DNA from: Sphingomonas sp. CFBP 8760
Lineage (GTDB): Bacteria > Pseudomonadota > Alphaproteobacteria > Sphingomonadales > Sphingomonadaceae
Length of the DNA stretch: 62,820 bases
Assembly: GCF_014841615.1 (NCBI RefSeq)
Contig: NZ_JACYUG010000010.1
Coordinates: 66,613-129,432 of the forward strand
Direction of reading: 5' to 3'
Part shown: piece after piece, positions 1 to 7,948 of the stretch
Layout: every line of letters starts with the position of its first letter
How positions within the stretch are numbered: the first letter of the stretch is position 1
Translations under genes and position numbers: made by a program
The notes under the pieces: model-generated
Database searches by the model: none
What the model was told of the DNA's origin: nothing
What the model saw: the letters and a program-made list of their open reading frames with translations, nothing else

Positions 1-640
1 TTGCGTTTTCGGGGATGGCGGCGCGATCGTCGATCGGTCGCGACGGATGGTCATGAGTGGTGTCGCAGCCATGCGGCTGATCGTCCGTGGCCGGCGGCAA
101 ATAGCCTCCATGAGGTGAGGGCAGTGACGGGCCGCCGCCATGCGTCACCCGACGGGACGGCGCGCCTTGGCAACATCATTCCTATGTCCCAGCGCAGACC
201 TGCCCCGGATAGGGAAGGCTGCCGCAAGCCATCGCAGACATTCGTAGATCGTCTGCCAAAGTGATCCTTCTCGCCGGGAGAGGGGGCACCGGCACCGCAT
301 TTCTGACGCATGATGACGGTGAACCCATTCCGTCGTTGCGAGCGCAGCGACGCAACCCGAAGTCCAGCGCGCGACGCCCTGGATTGCTTCGCGGCGCTGG
401 CAACGACGGGGAGCGGGGCGAGCCGACGCCATCGCGCCCTTACCGATGAACAACCCTGTCCGCATAGGATAGCGTACCCTGCCATCGTCAGCCCGATCCA
501 TATTTCCGGCTCCGGTCTGCAACGATGCGTTGCATGCTGCACTGCATCCAAAACAGGGGCCGCTCGTTAGGGCCGCAACGGATATGAACCCGCGCGCGCT
601 GCCGCCCCATCGGTGTCGCGACGGACAAAGGAACGCCGCC
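1..640. other. Left-edge region without an assignable gene
   Basis: No convincing complete gene lies here. Frame 2 is open from the window edge to a TGA at 116-118 and could be the tail of a gene lying mostly outside the window, but its 38 residues match nothing I recognise. The remaining stretch holds one dispersed palindrome (331-408) and the leader of the patatin-like gene. Long reverse-strand open frames here are antisense to the patatin gene and have shadow-like, Arg-rich composition. Confidence 0.5.
331..408. repeat. Dispersed palindromic repeat, family A, degenerate copy
   Basis: The ends are inverted copies (CGTCGTTGC at 331 and GCAACGACG ending at 408), and the interior has the core ...TGCGAGCG-AGCGA-GCAA... 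and CTGGATTGCTTCGC. The same unit recurs in better-preserved form at 10857-10933, which makes this a dispersed intergenic repeat rather than a gene part. It can fold as a long hairpin in RNA. Confidence 0.75.
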
Positions 641-1681
641 ATGACTGATATCGTCACCCCCATCGCCCGCCCGCGACTCGCCTTGGCGCTTCAGGGCGGC
701 GGCGCTCACGGCGCCTATGGATGGGGCGTGCTGGATCGTCTGCTCGACGAGGATATCGATATCGTCGCGGTCAGCGGTGCGAGTGCGGGCGCGCTGAACG
801 GCTGCGCCCTTGTCGCCGGGCTGGCGGACGATGGCCGGGACGGGGCACGCGCCGGGCTCGAACGGCTGTGGCGCGCGGTGTCGCGAAGCTCGCCGTTGCA
901 GGCGTTCGATCTGGAATGGGGCGGGCCGCTGTTCGAGCCGTGGTTCCGCCGCTCGCTGGAGGTGAGCAAGCTGTTCGGCCGCTACATCGCGCCCTTCGCC
1001 CCGCATATCCGCGACATGCGCGCGCTGCGCCAAGTGGTGTCGTCGAGCATCGACCTGACGGCACTGACCCGCCCGGCGGCATTGCCGCTCTATATCGCGG
1101 CCACCAGGGTATCGAATGGCGCGGCCCGCCTGTTCGGCAATGACGACATCGATCTCGACGCGATCATGGCCTCCGCCTGCCTGCCCGAACTGTTCGCGGC
1201 GGTGGAGATCGACGGCGAGGATTATTGGGACGGCGGCTTTTCCGCCAACCCCGCGCTCGAACCACTGATCTTCGAAGGGCATGGCGCCACCGATCTGCTG
1301 GTCGTGCAGATCACCCCGTTCGCGGTCGAGGACGTGTCCTCGACGCTGACCGGGATCATGGGGCGGATGAGCGATATCGGTTTCAACGCCTGTCTGCTCC
1401 GCGACCTGAAGGCGCTGACGGAGGTGCAGGCGATCGCCCGCGATGCCCATTCGCGCGATCCGGGGATGCAGGCGCTGGCGGCGACCAACCTGCACATGAT
1501 GGCGGCGGCGCCGGAACTGGCGCAGCGCGGCGGTGCGAGCAAGATCGACACGCGCTGGTCGCGGATCGAGGAATTGCGCGAACTGGGCCGGGCCACGGCG
1601 GAGGCATGGCTGGCCGAGCATCGTGGCGAATTCCGCCGGTCCTCCACCCTGACCGATCTGCCCGAAGCGGCAGCGGCCTGA
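641..1681 (+). CDS. Patatin-like phospholipase family protein
   Basis: A 346-residue serine acyl hydrolase of the patatin family, expected to cleave acyl ester bonds of lipids with a Ser-Asp dyad. The sequence shows the glycine-rich oxyanion-hole motif GGGAHG at residues 19-24, the nucleophile elbow GASAG with Ser48, and the catalytic Asp197 in DGG. There is no signal peptide, so it is probably cytosolic or loosely membrane-associated. The frame is open upstream to 530, but the ATG at 641 follows AAAGGA with good spacing and begins just before the conserved domain. It converges on the hydroxyacid dehydrogenase with a 4-nt gap. The natural substrate cannot be inferred; a storage-granule or membrane-lipid role is possible. 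Confidence 0.9.
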   Translation: MTDIVTPIARPRLALALQGGGAHGAYGWGVLDRLLDEDIDIVAVSGASAGALNGCALVAGLADDGRDGARAGLERLWRAVSRSSPLQAFDLEWGGPLFEPWFRRSLEVSKLFGRYIAPFAPHIRDMRALRQVVSSSIDLTALTRPAALPLYIAATRVSNGAARLFGNDDIDLDAIMASACLPELFAAVEIDGEDYWDGGFSANPALEPLIFEGHGATDLLVVQITPFAVEDVSSTLTGIMGRMSDIGFNACLLRDLKALTEVQAIARDAHSRDPGMQALAATNLHMMAAAPELAQRGGASKIDTRWSRIEELRELGRATAEAWLAEHRGEFRRSSTLTDLPEAAAA

Positions 1682-1685
1682 CCAG

Positions 1686-2648
1686 TCAGCGCGATCCCGC
1701 CGGAACGGATACCGGCGACACCGCGCCATGGCCATCGAACCAGCTGGTCAGGTTGTCGACCACCAATTGTCCCATCGCCGCGCGGGTGTCGCGCGATGCC
1801 GATCCGATATGCGGCAGCAGCACGACCTGCGACATCGCGCGCAACTCCTCAGGCACGTTCGGTTCGTCCTCGAACACGTCCAGCCCCGCGCCGCCGATGA
1901 TGCCGTCGCGGAGCGCCGCGACCAGCGCCGCCTGATCAACCACGCTGCCCCGCGCGACGTTGATGAACACGCCCTCGGCGCCCAGCGCGGCCAGCACCGC
2001 CGCGTCGACCAGATGCCGCGTCGCCGCCCCGCCGGGAACGATCGCGATCAACACGTCGCACGCCGCCGCCAGCGCGACGGGGCTGTCGTGATAATCATGG
2101 GCCACGCCCGCCTGCCGGGTCCGTCCGTGATAGGCGATCGCGACGCCGAACCCCTCCAGCCGCCGCGCCACCGCCTTGCCGATCGCGCCCAGCCCCAACA
2201 GACCGATCCGCCGCCCGCGCAACGTGGGCGACAGCGGAAACGGCCCGTCCGGCCAGTGCCCGTCGCGGACGTACCGGTCCGCCTGCGGTATCCGGCGCAG
2301 CGTCGCCAGCAACAGGCCGATCGTCAGATCCGCCACCTCCTCGTCCAGCACGCCCGGCGTGTTGGTTACCACGATTCCGCGCGCCGCGGCGGCGGCGGCG
2401 TCGATATTGTCGTAACCGACCCCGAAATTGGCGACGATCTCCAGCGCGGGCAGCGCATCGAACGACGCGGCGTCGACCCGGCCCGCCAGCGTGCTGACCG
2501 CCATGCCCCGGATGCGCGGACCCACATTTGCCAGATAGGCGGCGGGATCGGCCTGTTCCCACAGGCGGTGCAGCACGAACCGCGCGTCCAGCGCGGCGAT
2601 CACCGCGTCCGCCATCGGCGCCGGCATGAGGATGTCACGATCGGTCAT
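1686..2648 (-). CDS. D-2-hydroxyacid dehydrogenase (glyoxylate/hydroxypyruvate reductase-like)
   Basis: A 320-residue NAD(P)-dependent D-isomer-specific 2-hydroxyacid dehydrogenase. The N-terminal substrate-binding domain contains ANFGVGYDNID, followed by a Rossmann fold with GLGAIG near residue 155. The family's catalytic Arg is in NVARGSVVD, the Glu in DEPNVP, and the general-acid His in LLPHIGSAS. Length and motif order are normal. The closest generic match is the glyoxylate/hydroxypyruvate reductase branch, which reduces 2-oxoacids, but the motifs do not fix the substrate. It is transcribed toward the patatin-like gene and away from tmk's 3' end, apparently as a single gene. Confidence 0.92.
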   Translation of the reverse strand: MTDRDILMPAPMADAVIAALDARFVLHRLWEQADPAAYLANVGPRIRGMAVSTLAGRVDAASFDALPALEIVANFGVGYDNIDAAAAAARGIVVTNTPGVLDEEVADLTIGLLLATLRRIPQADRYVRDGHWPDGPFPLSPTLRGRRIGLLGLGAIGKAVARRLEGFGVAIAYHGRTRQAGVAHDYHDSPVALAAACDVLIAIVPGGAATRHLVDAAVLAALGAEGVFINVARGSVVDQAALVAALRDGIIGGAGLDVFEDEPNVPEELRAMSQVVLLPHIGSASRDTRAAMGQLVVDNLTSWFDGHGAVSPVSVPAGSR

Positions 2649-2713
2649 CGACGCCAGATAGGGTGCCCGACGTTACGGGCCTATAGCCTCCCCGTCCCGA
2701 ACGGGCGGGCAAA

Positions 2714-3379
2714 TCAGCCGGGGGCGGCGCGCCTCCGATGCCATTTGTCCAGCGCCGCGATGGTACGGGTGCGCACGTCATCCGGCGTCCCGGTGGCGTC
2801 CACCACCACGTGCCGGTCGGGATCGCGTCGCGCCTGATCGAGGAACGAGGCGCGGATGCGGCGATGGAAATCGAGGTCCAGCGTCTCGAACCGGCCCTCG
2901 TCCACCGCGGTGTCGGTCAGCCGCTTGCGGCTGCGCGCGAGCGCGATCGCCGGGTCGAGATCAAGGACGATGGTCAGGTCCGGCCATACCGCGCCGACGG
3001 CGGCGGCATGCAGGTCGCGGATGAAGCTTTCCGCCATCCCCCGCCCGGCGCCCTGATAGGCGATGGTCGATCCGACATAGCGATCCGAGATTACGAATCG
3101 GCCCAGCGCCCGCGTCGGCAGGATCACACGCCGGACATGTTCCACCCGCGCCGCCGTCATCAGCAGCAGTTCGGCATGGGGGTCCCACGCATCGTCGGTG
3201 CCGGACAGGATCAGCGCGCGGATGCGCTCCCCCTGCGGCGTGCCGCCCGGCTCGCGCGTCGCGATCCCCTCGCACCCGGCCGCGTGCAGGTGATCGGTCA
3301 GGTAACGGACCATCCCGCTCTTGCCGCAGCCGTCCACCCCCTCGACCGCATAGAAGGCCGCAGGCAAGGCGATGGTCAC
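2714..3379 (-). CDS. tmk: Thymidylate kinase (dTMP kinase)
   Basis: A 221-residue dTMP kinase, which phosphorylates dTMP to dTDP in the cytosol for DNA synthesis. The P-loop GVDGCGKS lies at residues 14-21. The DRY-containing segment [18 protein letters not shown] and the lid-like stretch around residues 145-165 are in the expected places, and a conserved REPGGTP follows the first strand. The start is GTG at 3379, overlapping the chorismate mutase stop codon by 4 nt (GTGA), so translation is probably coupled. The P-loop has Cys where many enzymes have a Ser or Thr. Function is secure on motif grounds. Confidence 0.93.
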   Translation of the reverse strand: MTIALPAAFYAVEGVDGCGKSGMVRYLTDHLHAAGCEGIATREPGGTPQGERIRALILSGTDDAWDPHAELLLMTAARVEHVRRVILPTRALGRFVISDRYVGSTIAYQGAGRGMAESFIRDLHAAAVGAVWPDLTIVLDLDPAIALARSRKRLTDTAVDEGRFETLDLDFHRRIRASFLDQARRDPDRHVVVDATGTPDDVRTRTIAALDKWHRRRAAPG

Positions 3380-3687
3380 GCCTGCATCCGGGCGTGGTGG
3401 CGGATCACCTCGTCGATGATGAAGCGCAGGAACTTCTCCGAGAATTCGGGATCGAGCTGCGCGTCGGTCGCCAGCCGGCGCAGGCGGGTGATCTGGCGAT
3501 CCTCGCGGCCGGGATCGGCGGGGGGCAGGCCGTGTTCCGCCTTGTACCGCCCCACCGCCTGCGTCACCTTGAACCGTTCCGCCAGCATATGGACCAGCGC
3601 GGCGTCGATATTGTCGATCGACTGGCGATACCCGTCGAGCACCGCGTCGGGGGCCGGAACCGTATCGGAAGGCGTGTCGGTCATCAT
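3376..3687 (-). CDS. Chorismate mutase, AroQ class
   Basis: A 103-residue all-helical AroQ-type chorismate mutase, converting chorismate to prephenate for Phe/Tyr synthesis. The three-helix pattern is clear: an N-terminal helix with [20 protein letters not shown], then [22 protein letters not shown], then a C-terminal helix ending [18 protein letters not shown]. The start ATG at 3687 (a second ATG follows at 3684) is preceded by AAGGAG at ideal spacing; the much longer frame extending toward 5319 is a shadow antisense to the polyprenyl synthase. It forms a two-gene unit with tmk, overlapping by 4 nt, and is divergent from the polyprenyl synthase with about 100 nt between. Confidence 0.92.
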   Translation of the reverse strand: MMTDTPSDTVPAPDAVLDGYRQSIDNIDAALVHMLAERFKVTQAVGRYKAEHGLPPADPGREDRQITRLRRLATDAQLDPEFSEKFLRFIIDEVIRHHARMQA

Positions 3688-3786
3688 CGGGGCGACTCCT
3701 TTTTCACCGCCCCTTTGCGCGACGGAGGGCACGGGGGGCAAGTGGCGGGGTTGCGTTGCGGCGGGGTTGCCGCCACTTGGGGGCCG

Positions 3787-4797
3787 ATGACCGCGACCAT
3801 CCACCGCCTCGGCGCCAAGCCGCCCTCGCTCGACCCGATGATGGCCCTCGTCACCGGTGACATGAATGCCGTGAACGCGGTGATCCTGGACCGGATGCAG
3901 TCGGAAATCCCGCTGATCCCCGAACTCGCCGGTCACCTGATCGCGGGCGGGGGCAAACGGATGCGGCCGATGCTGACGCTCGCGAGCGCGCGGCTGATCG
4001 GCTATACCGGCAATCGTCACCACCGGCTCGCCGCGTCGGTGGAATTCATCCACACCGCCACGCTGCTGCACGACGATGTGGTTGACGGGTCGGACCTGCG
4101 TCGCGGCCGGCGCACCGCCAACATCATCTGGGGCAACCCAGCCAGCGTCCTGGTCGGCGATTTCCTGTTCAGCCGCAGCTTCGAGTTGATGGTGGAGGAT
4201 GGCAGCCTCAAGGTGCTGAAGATCCTGTCCAACGCCAGCGCCGTGATCGCGGAGGGCGAGGTGAACCAGCTGACCGCCGCGCGCCGCGTCGATCTGGCGG
4301 AGGACCGCTATCTCGACATCATCGGCGCCAAGACGGCGGCGCTGTTCGCCGCCGCCTGCCGGATCGCGGCGGTGGTCGCGGAACGGCCCGAGGGGGAGGA
4401 GACGGCGCTCGACGCCTATGGCCGCAACCTCGGCATCGCATTCCAGCTGGTCGACGACGCAATCGATTACGTGTCGGACGCGGGCACGATGGGCAAGGAC
4501 GCGGGCGACGATTTCCGCGAGGGCAAGATGACGCTGCCGGTCATCCTCGCCTATGCGCGCGGCGACGCCGTCGACCGCAAGTTCTGGAAGGACGCGGTCG
4601 AGGGCCGGCGCGACAGCGACGAGGATTTCGCTCACGCCATCACCCTCGTCCGCCAGAGCCGCGCGGTCGACGATACTCTGGCCCGCGCCCGCCATTACGG
4701 CCAGCGTGCGATCGATGCGATCGCCGGTTTCCCCGCCAGCAAGGCGAAGGACGCGATGGTCGAGGCGGTCGAATTCGCGGTGGCGCGGGCCTATTGA
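3787..4797 (+). CDS. ispB: Long-chain trans-polyprenyl diphosphate synthase (octaprenyl/decaprenyl type)
   Basis: A 336-residue all-trans polyprenyl diphosphate synthase that extends an allylic diphosphate with IPP to make the ubiquinone side chain. The two Asp-rich motifs are intact: DDVVD at 96-100 and DDAID at 223-227, with GGGKRMRP (54-61) binding IPP. The residue five places before the first motif is alanine, which in this family goes with long products; sphingomonads make ubiquinone-10, so decaprenyl is plausible but inferred. The start is ATG 3787, just after the divergent chorismate mutase leader; in-frame codons further upstream lie antisense to that gene. Confidence 0.9.
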   Translation: MTATIHRLGAKPPSLDPMMALVTGDMNAVNAVILDRMQSEIPLIPELAGHLIAGGGKRMRPMLTLASARLIGYTGNRHHRLAASVEFIHTATLLHDDVVDGSDLRRGRRTANIIWGNPASVLVGDFLFSRSFELMVEDGSLKVLKILSNASAVIAEGEVNQLTAARRVDLAEDRYLDIIGAKTAALFAAACRIAAVVAERPEGEETALDAYGRNLGIAFQLVDDAIDYVSDAGTMGKDAGDDFREGKMTLPVILAYARGDAVDRKFWKDAVEGRRDSDEDFAHAITLVRQSRAVDDTLARARHYGQRAIDAIAGFPASKAKDAMVEAVEFAVARAY

Positions 4798-4832
4798 CGT
4801 ACTGACGGGGGCGGGGCGCGCCACGCGGTAGT

Positions 4833-5330
4833 TCAGCGCGTCCTGACCGATCGCACTGCCAGTATCGCGATCGTCACCGCCGCCGCCCCACAGGCCAGCC
4901 ACAGCCACCCGATCAGCATGACCGGTCCGATGGGCCGATAGAGCACCGCGCCGACCGGCCCCACCGACAGCATCTCCGCCCCGAACAAGGCCGCCGCGGC
5001 CCCCGCCACCATCCCGGCGGGCACGAGCCATGACGACTGGCGCCCGGCCCGGAACATGGCGATCGCCGCGCCAACCGCGACCAGCAGCATCGCCGCCGCC
5101 AGCCCGGCCTGCACCGCATGGCGCGCGACCCCCGGCAGCGCGGCATCGATCACCGCCACCGCGTTGAACCGGATAGTGCCGACCAGTTCGGCCAGCAGGG
5201 CGAGATGGACGAACGCCAGCGTCCGCCATGATCCGCGTTGCCGCGGTGCCGCCGTCCCCACGTCCCAGTTCGCCGCCGCGGCGAGCGAGAAGGCGGCAAG
5301 GCCCGCCACCAGCGTCCAATTGATCTGCAC
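4833..5330 (-). CDS. Small multi-pass membrane protein of unknown function
   Basis: About 165 residues with four or five hydrophobic segments: residues 6-20, a helix around FVHLALLAELVGTI, then AAAMLLVAVGAAIAMF, VAGAAAALFGAEML and a C-terminal segment around VMLIGWLWLACGAAAVTIAILA ending in RSVRTR. No enzymatic motif or known family is recognisable. I prefer GTG 5330 because GGGGA lies just upstream; an in-frame ATG at 5363 would nearly touch the divergent start at 5366. The back-to-back arrangement with the O-antigen ligase-like gene suggests a shared promoter region, but that is weak evidence for shared function. Confidence 0.65.
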   Translation of the reverse strand: MQINWTLVAGLAAFSLAAAANWDVGTAAPRQRGSWRTLAFVHLALLAELVGTIRFNAVAVIDAALPGVARHAVQAGLAAAMLLVAVGAAIAMFRAGRQSSWLVPAGMVAGAAAALFGAEMLSVGPVGAVLYRPIGPVMLIGWLWLACGAAAVTIAILAVRSVRTR

Positions 5331-5365
5331 CCCGTCCCCGCCTAGCCTGCGCGCCGCGGCCATCG

Positions 5366-6727
5366 ATGCCCGCCCGCCTGGAAAATCACGTGCTGCTATA
5401 CACGATCTATGCGCTCTACACGGCGCTGGCCCTGCTGTCGTTCCGATGGTGGCCGGTGCGGACCGCGATCCCGGCGATATTCATGGCCGGCTGGCTGCTG
5501 CTGCCGGTCGGGCATTTCCCGCCCGCCGAAATCGTCGGCAGCCTGCCATGGTGGATCGTCGGCCTCGCATTGGCCTCGTCGATGCTGGCGACCAAGGCAT
5601 GGGTGGCGGCGGTTGCAGCGCTGGCGGCGGGGCTGGTGTTCGACCGGGCACGGGTGCGGGCATGGCGGCCGCGCTGGATCGACCTGCCGATCGCGCTGTG
5701 GTGCCTGTGGCCGCTGATCGACGGGCTGGTCGCGGCGGACCCTGCGCCCGCACCATGGCTCGCCTGCCTCTACGTCACGGGCAGTTGGGGACTGCCCTGG
5801 CTGATCGGACGGATCTGGATCGTCGATGCCGCCGATCGCGCCGCGCTGCTGACCGTGATCGTCGGCGCGGGCGCGGTGCTGCTGCCGGTCGCGCTGGTCG
5901 AGGGGGTGGCGGGGCCGTTCCTCTACGACGCGCTTTACGGCCCGCACCCGTTCCGCACCGACGGCATGGTCCGCTATATCGGCTATCGCCCGCTCGCCCT
6001 CTTCGAGAACGGCAACCAGTACGGCATCTGGATCGCGATCAGCGCGGTGGCGGCGGCATGGCTGGCCTTCCTGCGTCGCGGTGGCGCCCGGTCGCGCTGG
6101 GCACGGCCGCTGTGGCTGGCGGTGACGGCGATGGCGGTGGCGGCGCAATCGGTCGGGGCGTTGTTGCTGGCGGCGGCGGGGATCGCGTTCCTGGCCCTGC
6201 GCGGGCGGGCGATCGTGCGGCCGGTGATGATCGCGGGCGTCGCATCGGTCGGGCTGCTGGGGGCGGTCCACCTCAGCGGCATCGTGCCGCTCGAACATAT
6301 CGCGCGCAATACCACGGTCGGCCAGCAGGTGCTGGGCGCGGTGCGCGGCGTCGGCCGGGGGTCGTTCACCTGGCGGCTTTCGCAGGATGCGAAGGTGCTG
6401 CCCGCGATCCACGCCGCGCCGCTGACGGGGACGGCGCGGTGGGACTGGTTCCGGCCGTTCGGCACCCGGCCCTGGGGGATGGCGATGCTGATCCTCGGCC
6501 AGTTCGGGCTGATCGGACTGGTGCTGGCGTTCGGCGGCGTGATCGTGCCGGCGGTAGCGGTGCTGTTCCGGCGGATCGGCTACGGCGCATGGGCGCAGGA
6601 CGACGACGCGCTGCCGCTGGCGGTGATCGTGCTGGTGGCGATGGCAGACGCGACGCTCAATTCGTTCGTCTACCTGCCCGCGATCCTGATCGCGGGCGGC
6701 ATCGCGGTGCGGCCCCGGCAGCGCTGA
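5366..6727 (+). CDS. O-antigen ligase/polymerase-like multi-pass membrane protein
   Basis: A 453-residue inner-membrane protein with about ten or more hydrophobic helices. The Wzy_C-like pattern is visible: a long periplasmic loop after a helix pair containing RYIGYRPLALFENGNQYGIW (near residue 210), and a second loop with SFTWRLSQD...APLTGTARWDWF (about 330-370), which resembles the Arg-containing loops of O-antigen ligases and polymerases. The product probably transfers or polymerises surface glycans on a lipid carrier, but no polysaccharide operon surrounds it. Start ATG 5366 is assumed; GTG 5390 is an alternative that drops eight residues. It is convergent with the cation transporter, with one nucleotide between the stops. 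Confidence 0.6.
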   Translation: MPARLENHVLLYTIYALYTALALLSFRWWPVRTAIPAIFMAGWLLLPVGHFPPAEIVGSLPWWIVGLALASSMLATKAWVAAVAALAAGLVFDRARVRAWRPRWIDLPIALWCLWPLIDGLVAADPAPAPWLACLYVTGSWGLPWLIGRIWIVDAADRAALLTVIVGAGAVLLPVALVEGVAGPFLYDALYGPHPFRTDGMVRYIGYRPLALFENGNQYGIWIAISAVAAAWLAFLRRGGARSRWARPLWLAVTAMAVAAQSVGALLLAAAGIAFLALRGRAIVRPVMIAGVASVGLLGAVHLSGIVPLEHIARNTTVGQQVLGAVRGVGRGSFTWRLSQDAKVLPAIHAAPLTGTARWDWFRPFGTRPWGMAMLILGQFGLIGLVLAFGGVIVPAVAVLFRRIGYGAWAQDDDALPLAVIVLVAMADATLNSFVYLPAILIAGGIAVRPRQR

Positions 6728-6728
6728 T

Positions 6729-7697
6729 TCAGCAGTCCACCGCGCAGTCCTCGCCGGTTTCGACCTGCAACGTCGCATGGCCGATCGCGAAGTCCCGGCG
6801 CAGCATGTCGCGCGCGTCCGCCAGGAACGCGTCGCCCGGCGGCCCGCCGGGCATCAGCAGATGCGCGGTCAGCACCGGTTCGGTGGTCGACATCGCCCAG
6901 ATGTGCAGGTCGTGCAGCCGCGTCACCCCCGGCAGCGCGAGCAGCGCGGCGGCCACCCGGTCGTAATCGATCCCGCGCGGCACGCCGGCCAGCGACAGTT
7001 CCACCGTCTCGCGCAGCAGCCCCCAGGTCTGCCAGAAGATCAGCGCCGCGATCACCAGGCTGACGACCGGGTCGATCCAGCCGATCCCCGTCGCCCAGAT
7101 CACGATACCGGCGATCACCACCCCCGCCGATACCAGCGCATCGGACAGCATGTGCAGGAACGCGCCCCGGATGTTGACGTCACCGTGCCGCCCGCGCGCG
7201 AACAGCCATGCGGTCAGCGCGTTGACGAGGATGCCGACCCCCGCGACCGCCGACACCGTCAGCCCGGCCAGCACCGGCGGATCGCCGATCCGCTGCACCG
7301 CCTCCAGCACGATCGCGCCCAGCGCGACCAGCAGAAACAGCGCGTTGAGCAGCGCGGCAAGGATCGTCGACCCCTTCAGGCCATAGGTGAAGCGCTTCGT
7401 CGCCGGCTTGCGCGCCAGCGACGCGCCGCCCCACGCCACCGCCAGCCCCAGCACGTCGGACAGATTGTGCCCCGCATCCGCCAGCAGCGCGACCGATCCC
7501 GTCCACCATCCCGCGCCGCCCTCCGCCAGCACATAGGCGATGTTGAGTGCGATCCCGATCGCGAAGGCGCGGTCGAACGAGGCGGGGGCGTGGTGATGGC
7601 CATGGCCGTGTGCATGGCCATGGCCATGGCCGGCATGGTCGTGCCGCTGATGATGCGCATGGCCGTGATCGTGATCGTGATCGTGCAGGTCGGCCAT
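6729..7697 (-). CDS. Cation diffusion facilitator family zinc/divalent-metal efflux transporter
   Basis: A 322-residue CDF antiporter of the CzcD/ZitB/ZnT type, expected to export Zn(II), and perhaps Co or Cd, from the cytoplasm in exchange for protons. After a His-rich cytosolic N-terminus (about 35 residues with roughly 17 His) come six transmembrane helices; the metal site HxxxD pairs appear in DAGHNLSD (helix II) and FLHMLSDA (helix V). The C-terminal cytosolic ferredoxin-like domain contains LHDLHIWAM. Start ATG 7697 follows AAAGAGAG; upstream in-frame sequence lies in a dispersed palindrome and is unlikely to be coding. The His-rich region is encoded by near-tandem CATGGC units. Confidence 0.92.
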   Translation of the reverse strand: MADLHDHDHDHGHAHHQRHDHAGHGHGHAHGHGHHHAPASFDRAFAIGIALNIAYVLAEGGAGWWTGSVALLADAGHNLSDVLGLAVAWGGASLARKPATKRFTYGLKGSTILAALLNALFLLVALGAIVLEAVQRIGDPPVLAGLTVSAVAGVGILVNALTAWLFARGRHGDVNIRGAFLHMLSDALVSAGVVIAGIVIWATGIGWIDPVVSLVIAALIFWQTWGLLRETVELSLAGVPRGIDYDRVAAALLALPGVTRLHDLHIWAMSTTEPVLTAHLLMPGGPPGDAFLADARDMLRRDFAIGHATLQVETGEDCAVDC

Positions 7698-7755
7698 GTG
7701 CTCTCTTTCGCGAACGTCGATCCTGCCAGTAGCTATGACGAGCGCGTTTCCCAAA

Positions 7756-7872
7756 CCCGTTCGCCCTGAGCGCAGTCGAAGGGCGCCTCGCCGAGCGAAG
7801 CCGAGGCGCCACGGACGGAGCGTCCTCGACGTTGCTCGGACCAGTGCTTCGACTGCGCTCAGCACGAACGGG
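7756..7872. repeat. Long palindromic intergenic repeat, family B
   Basis: The outer arms of about 26 nt (starting CCCGTTCG, containing GAGCGCAGTCGAAG) are inverted with two mismatches, ending at 7872. A nested inner palindrome of GCGCCTCG and its complement lies at about 7783-7808. The core CTGAGCGCAGTCGAAG is related to the short repeat at 62776-62798. It fills the space between the divergent CDF transporter and hrpB genes and could act as a hairpin in either leader. Confidence 0.8.
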
Positions 7873-7948
7873 GAAAGAATTAGATCGTATCATCGCTGGC
7901 AGAACGTCCCGCTTTCCGCACCCGCCCGGCTTGTGGCAGGGCACCCCC

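Noticed and set aside
1..264. 87-residue open frame at the left edge
   Set aside because: Starts at the window boundary, has no motif and contains many Arg/Pro codons; not enough to call a gene.
488..1735. 415-residue reverse-strand open frame over the patatin-like gene
   Set aside because: Arg/Gln-rich composition typical of high-GC antisense frames, no motif, and fully overlapped by a gene with complete catalytic signatures.
3688..5319. N-terminal two thirds of a 647-residue minus-strand frame
   Set aside because: Only its end (3376-3687) is real, the chorismate mutase with its own ribosome-binding site; the rest is antisense to the polyprenyl synthase.
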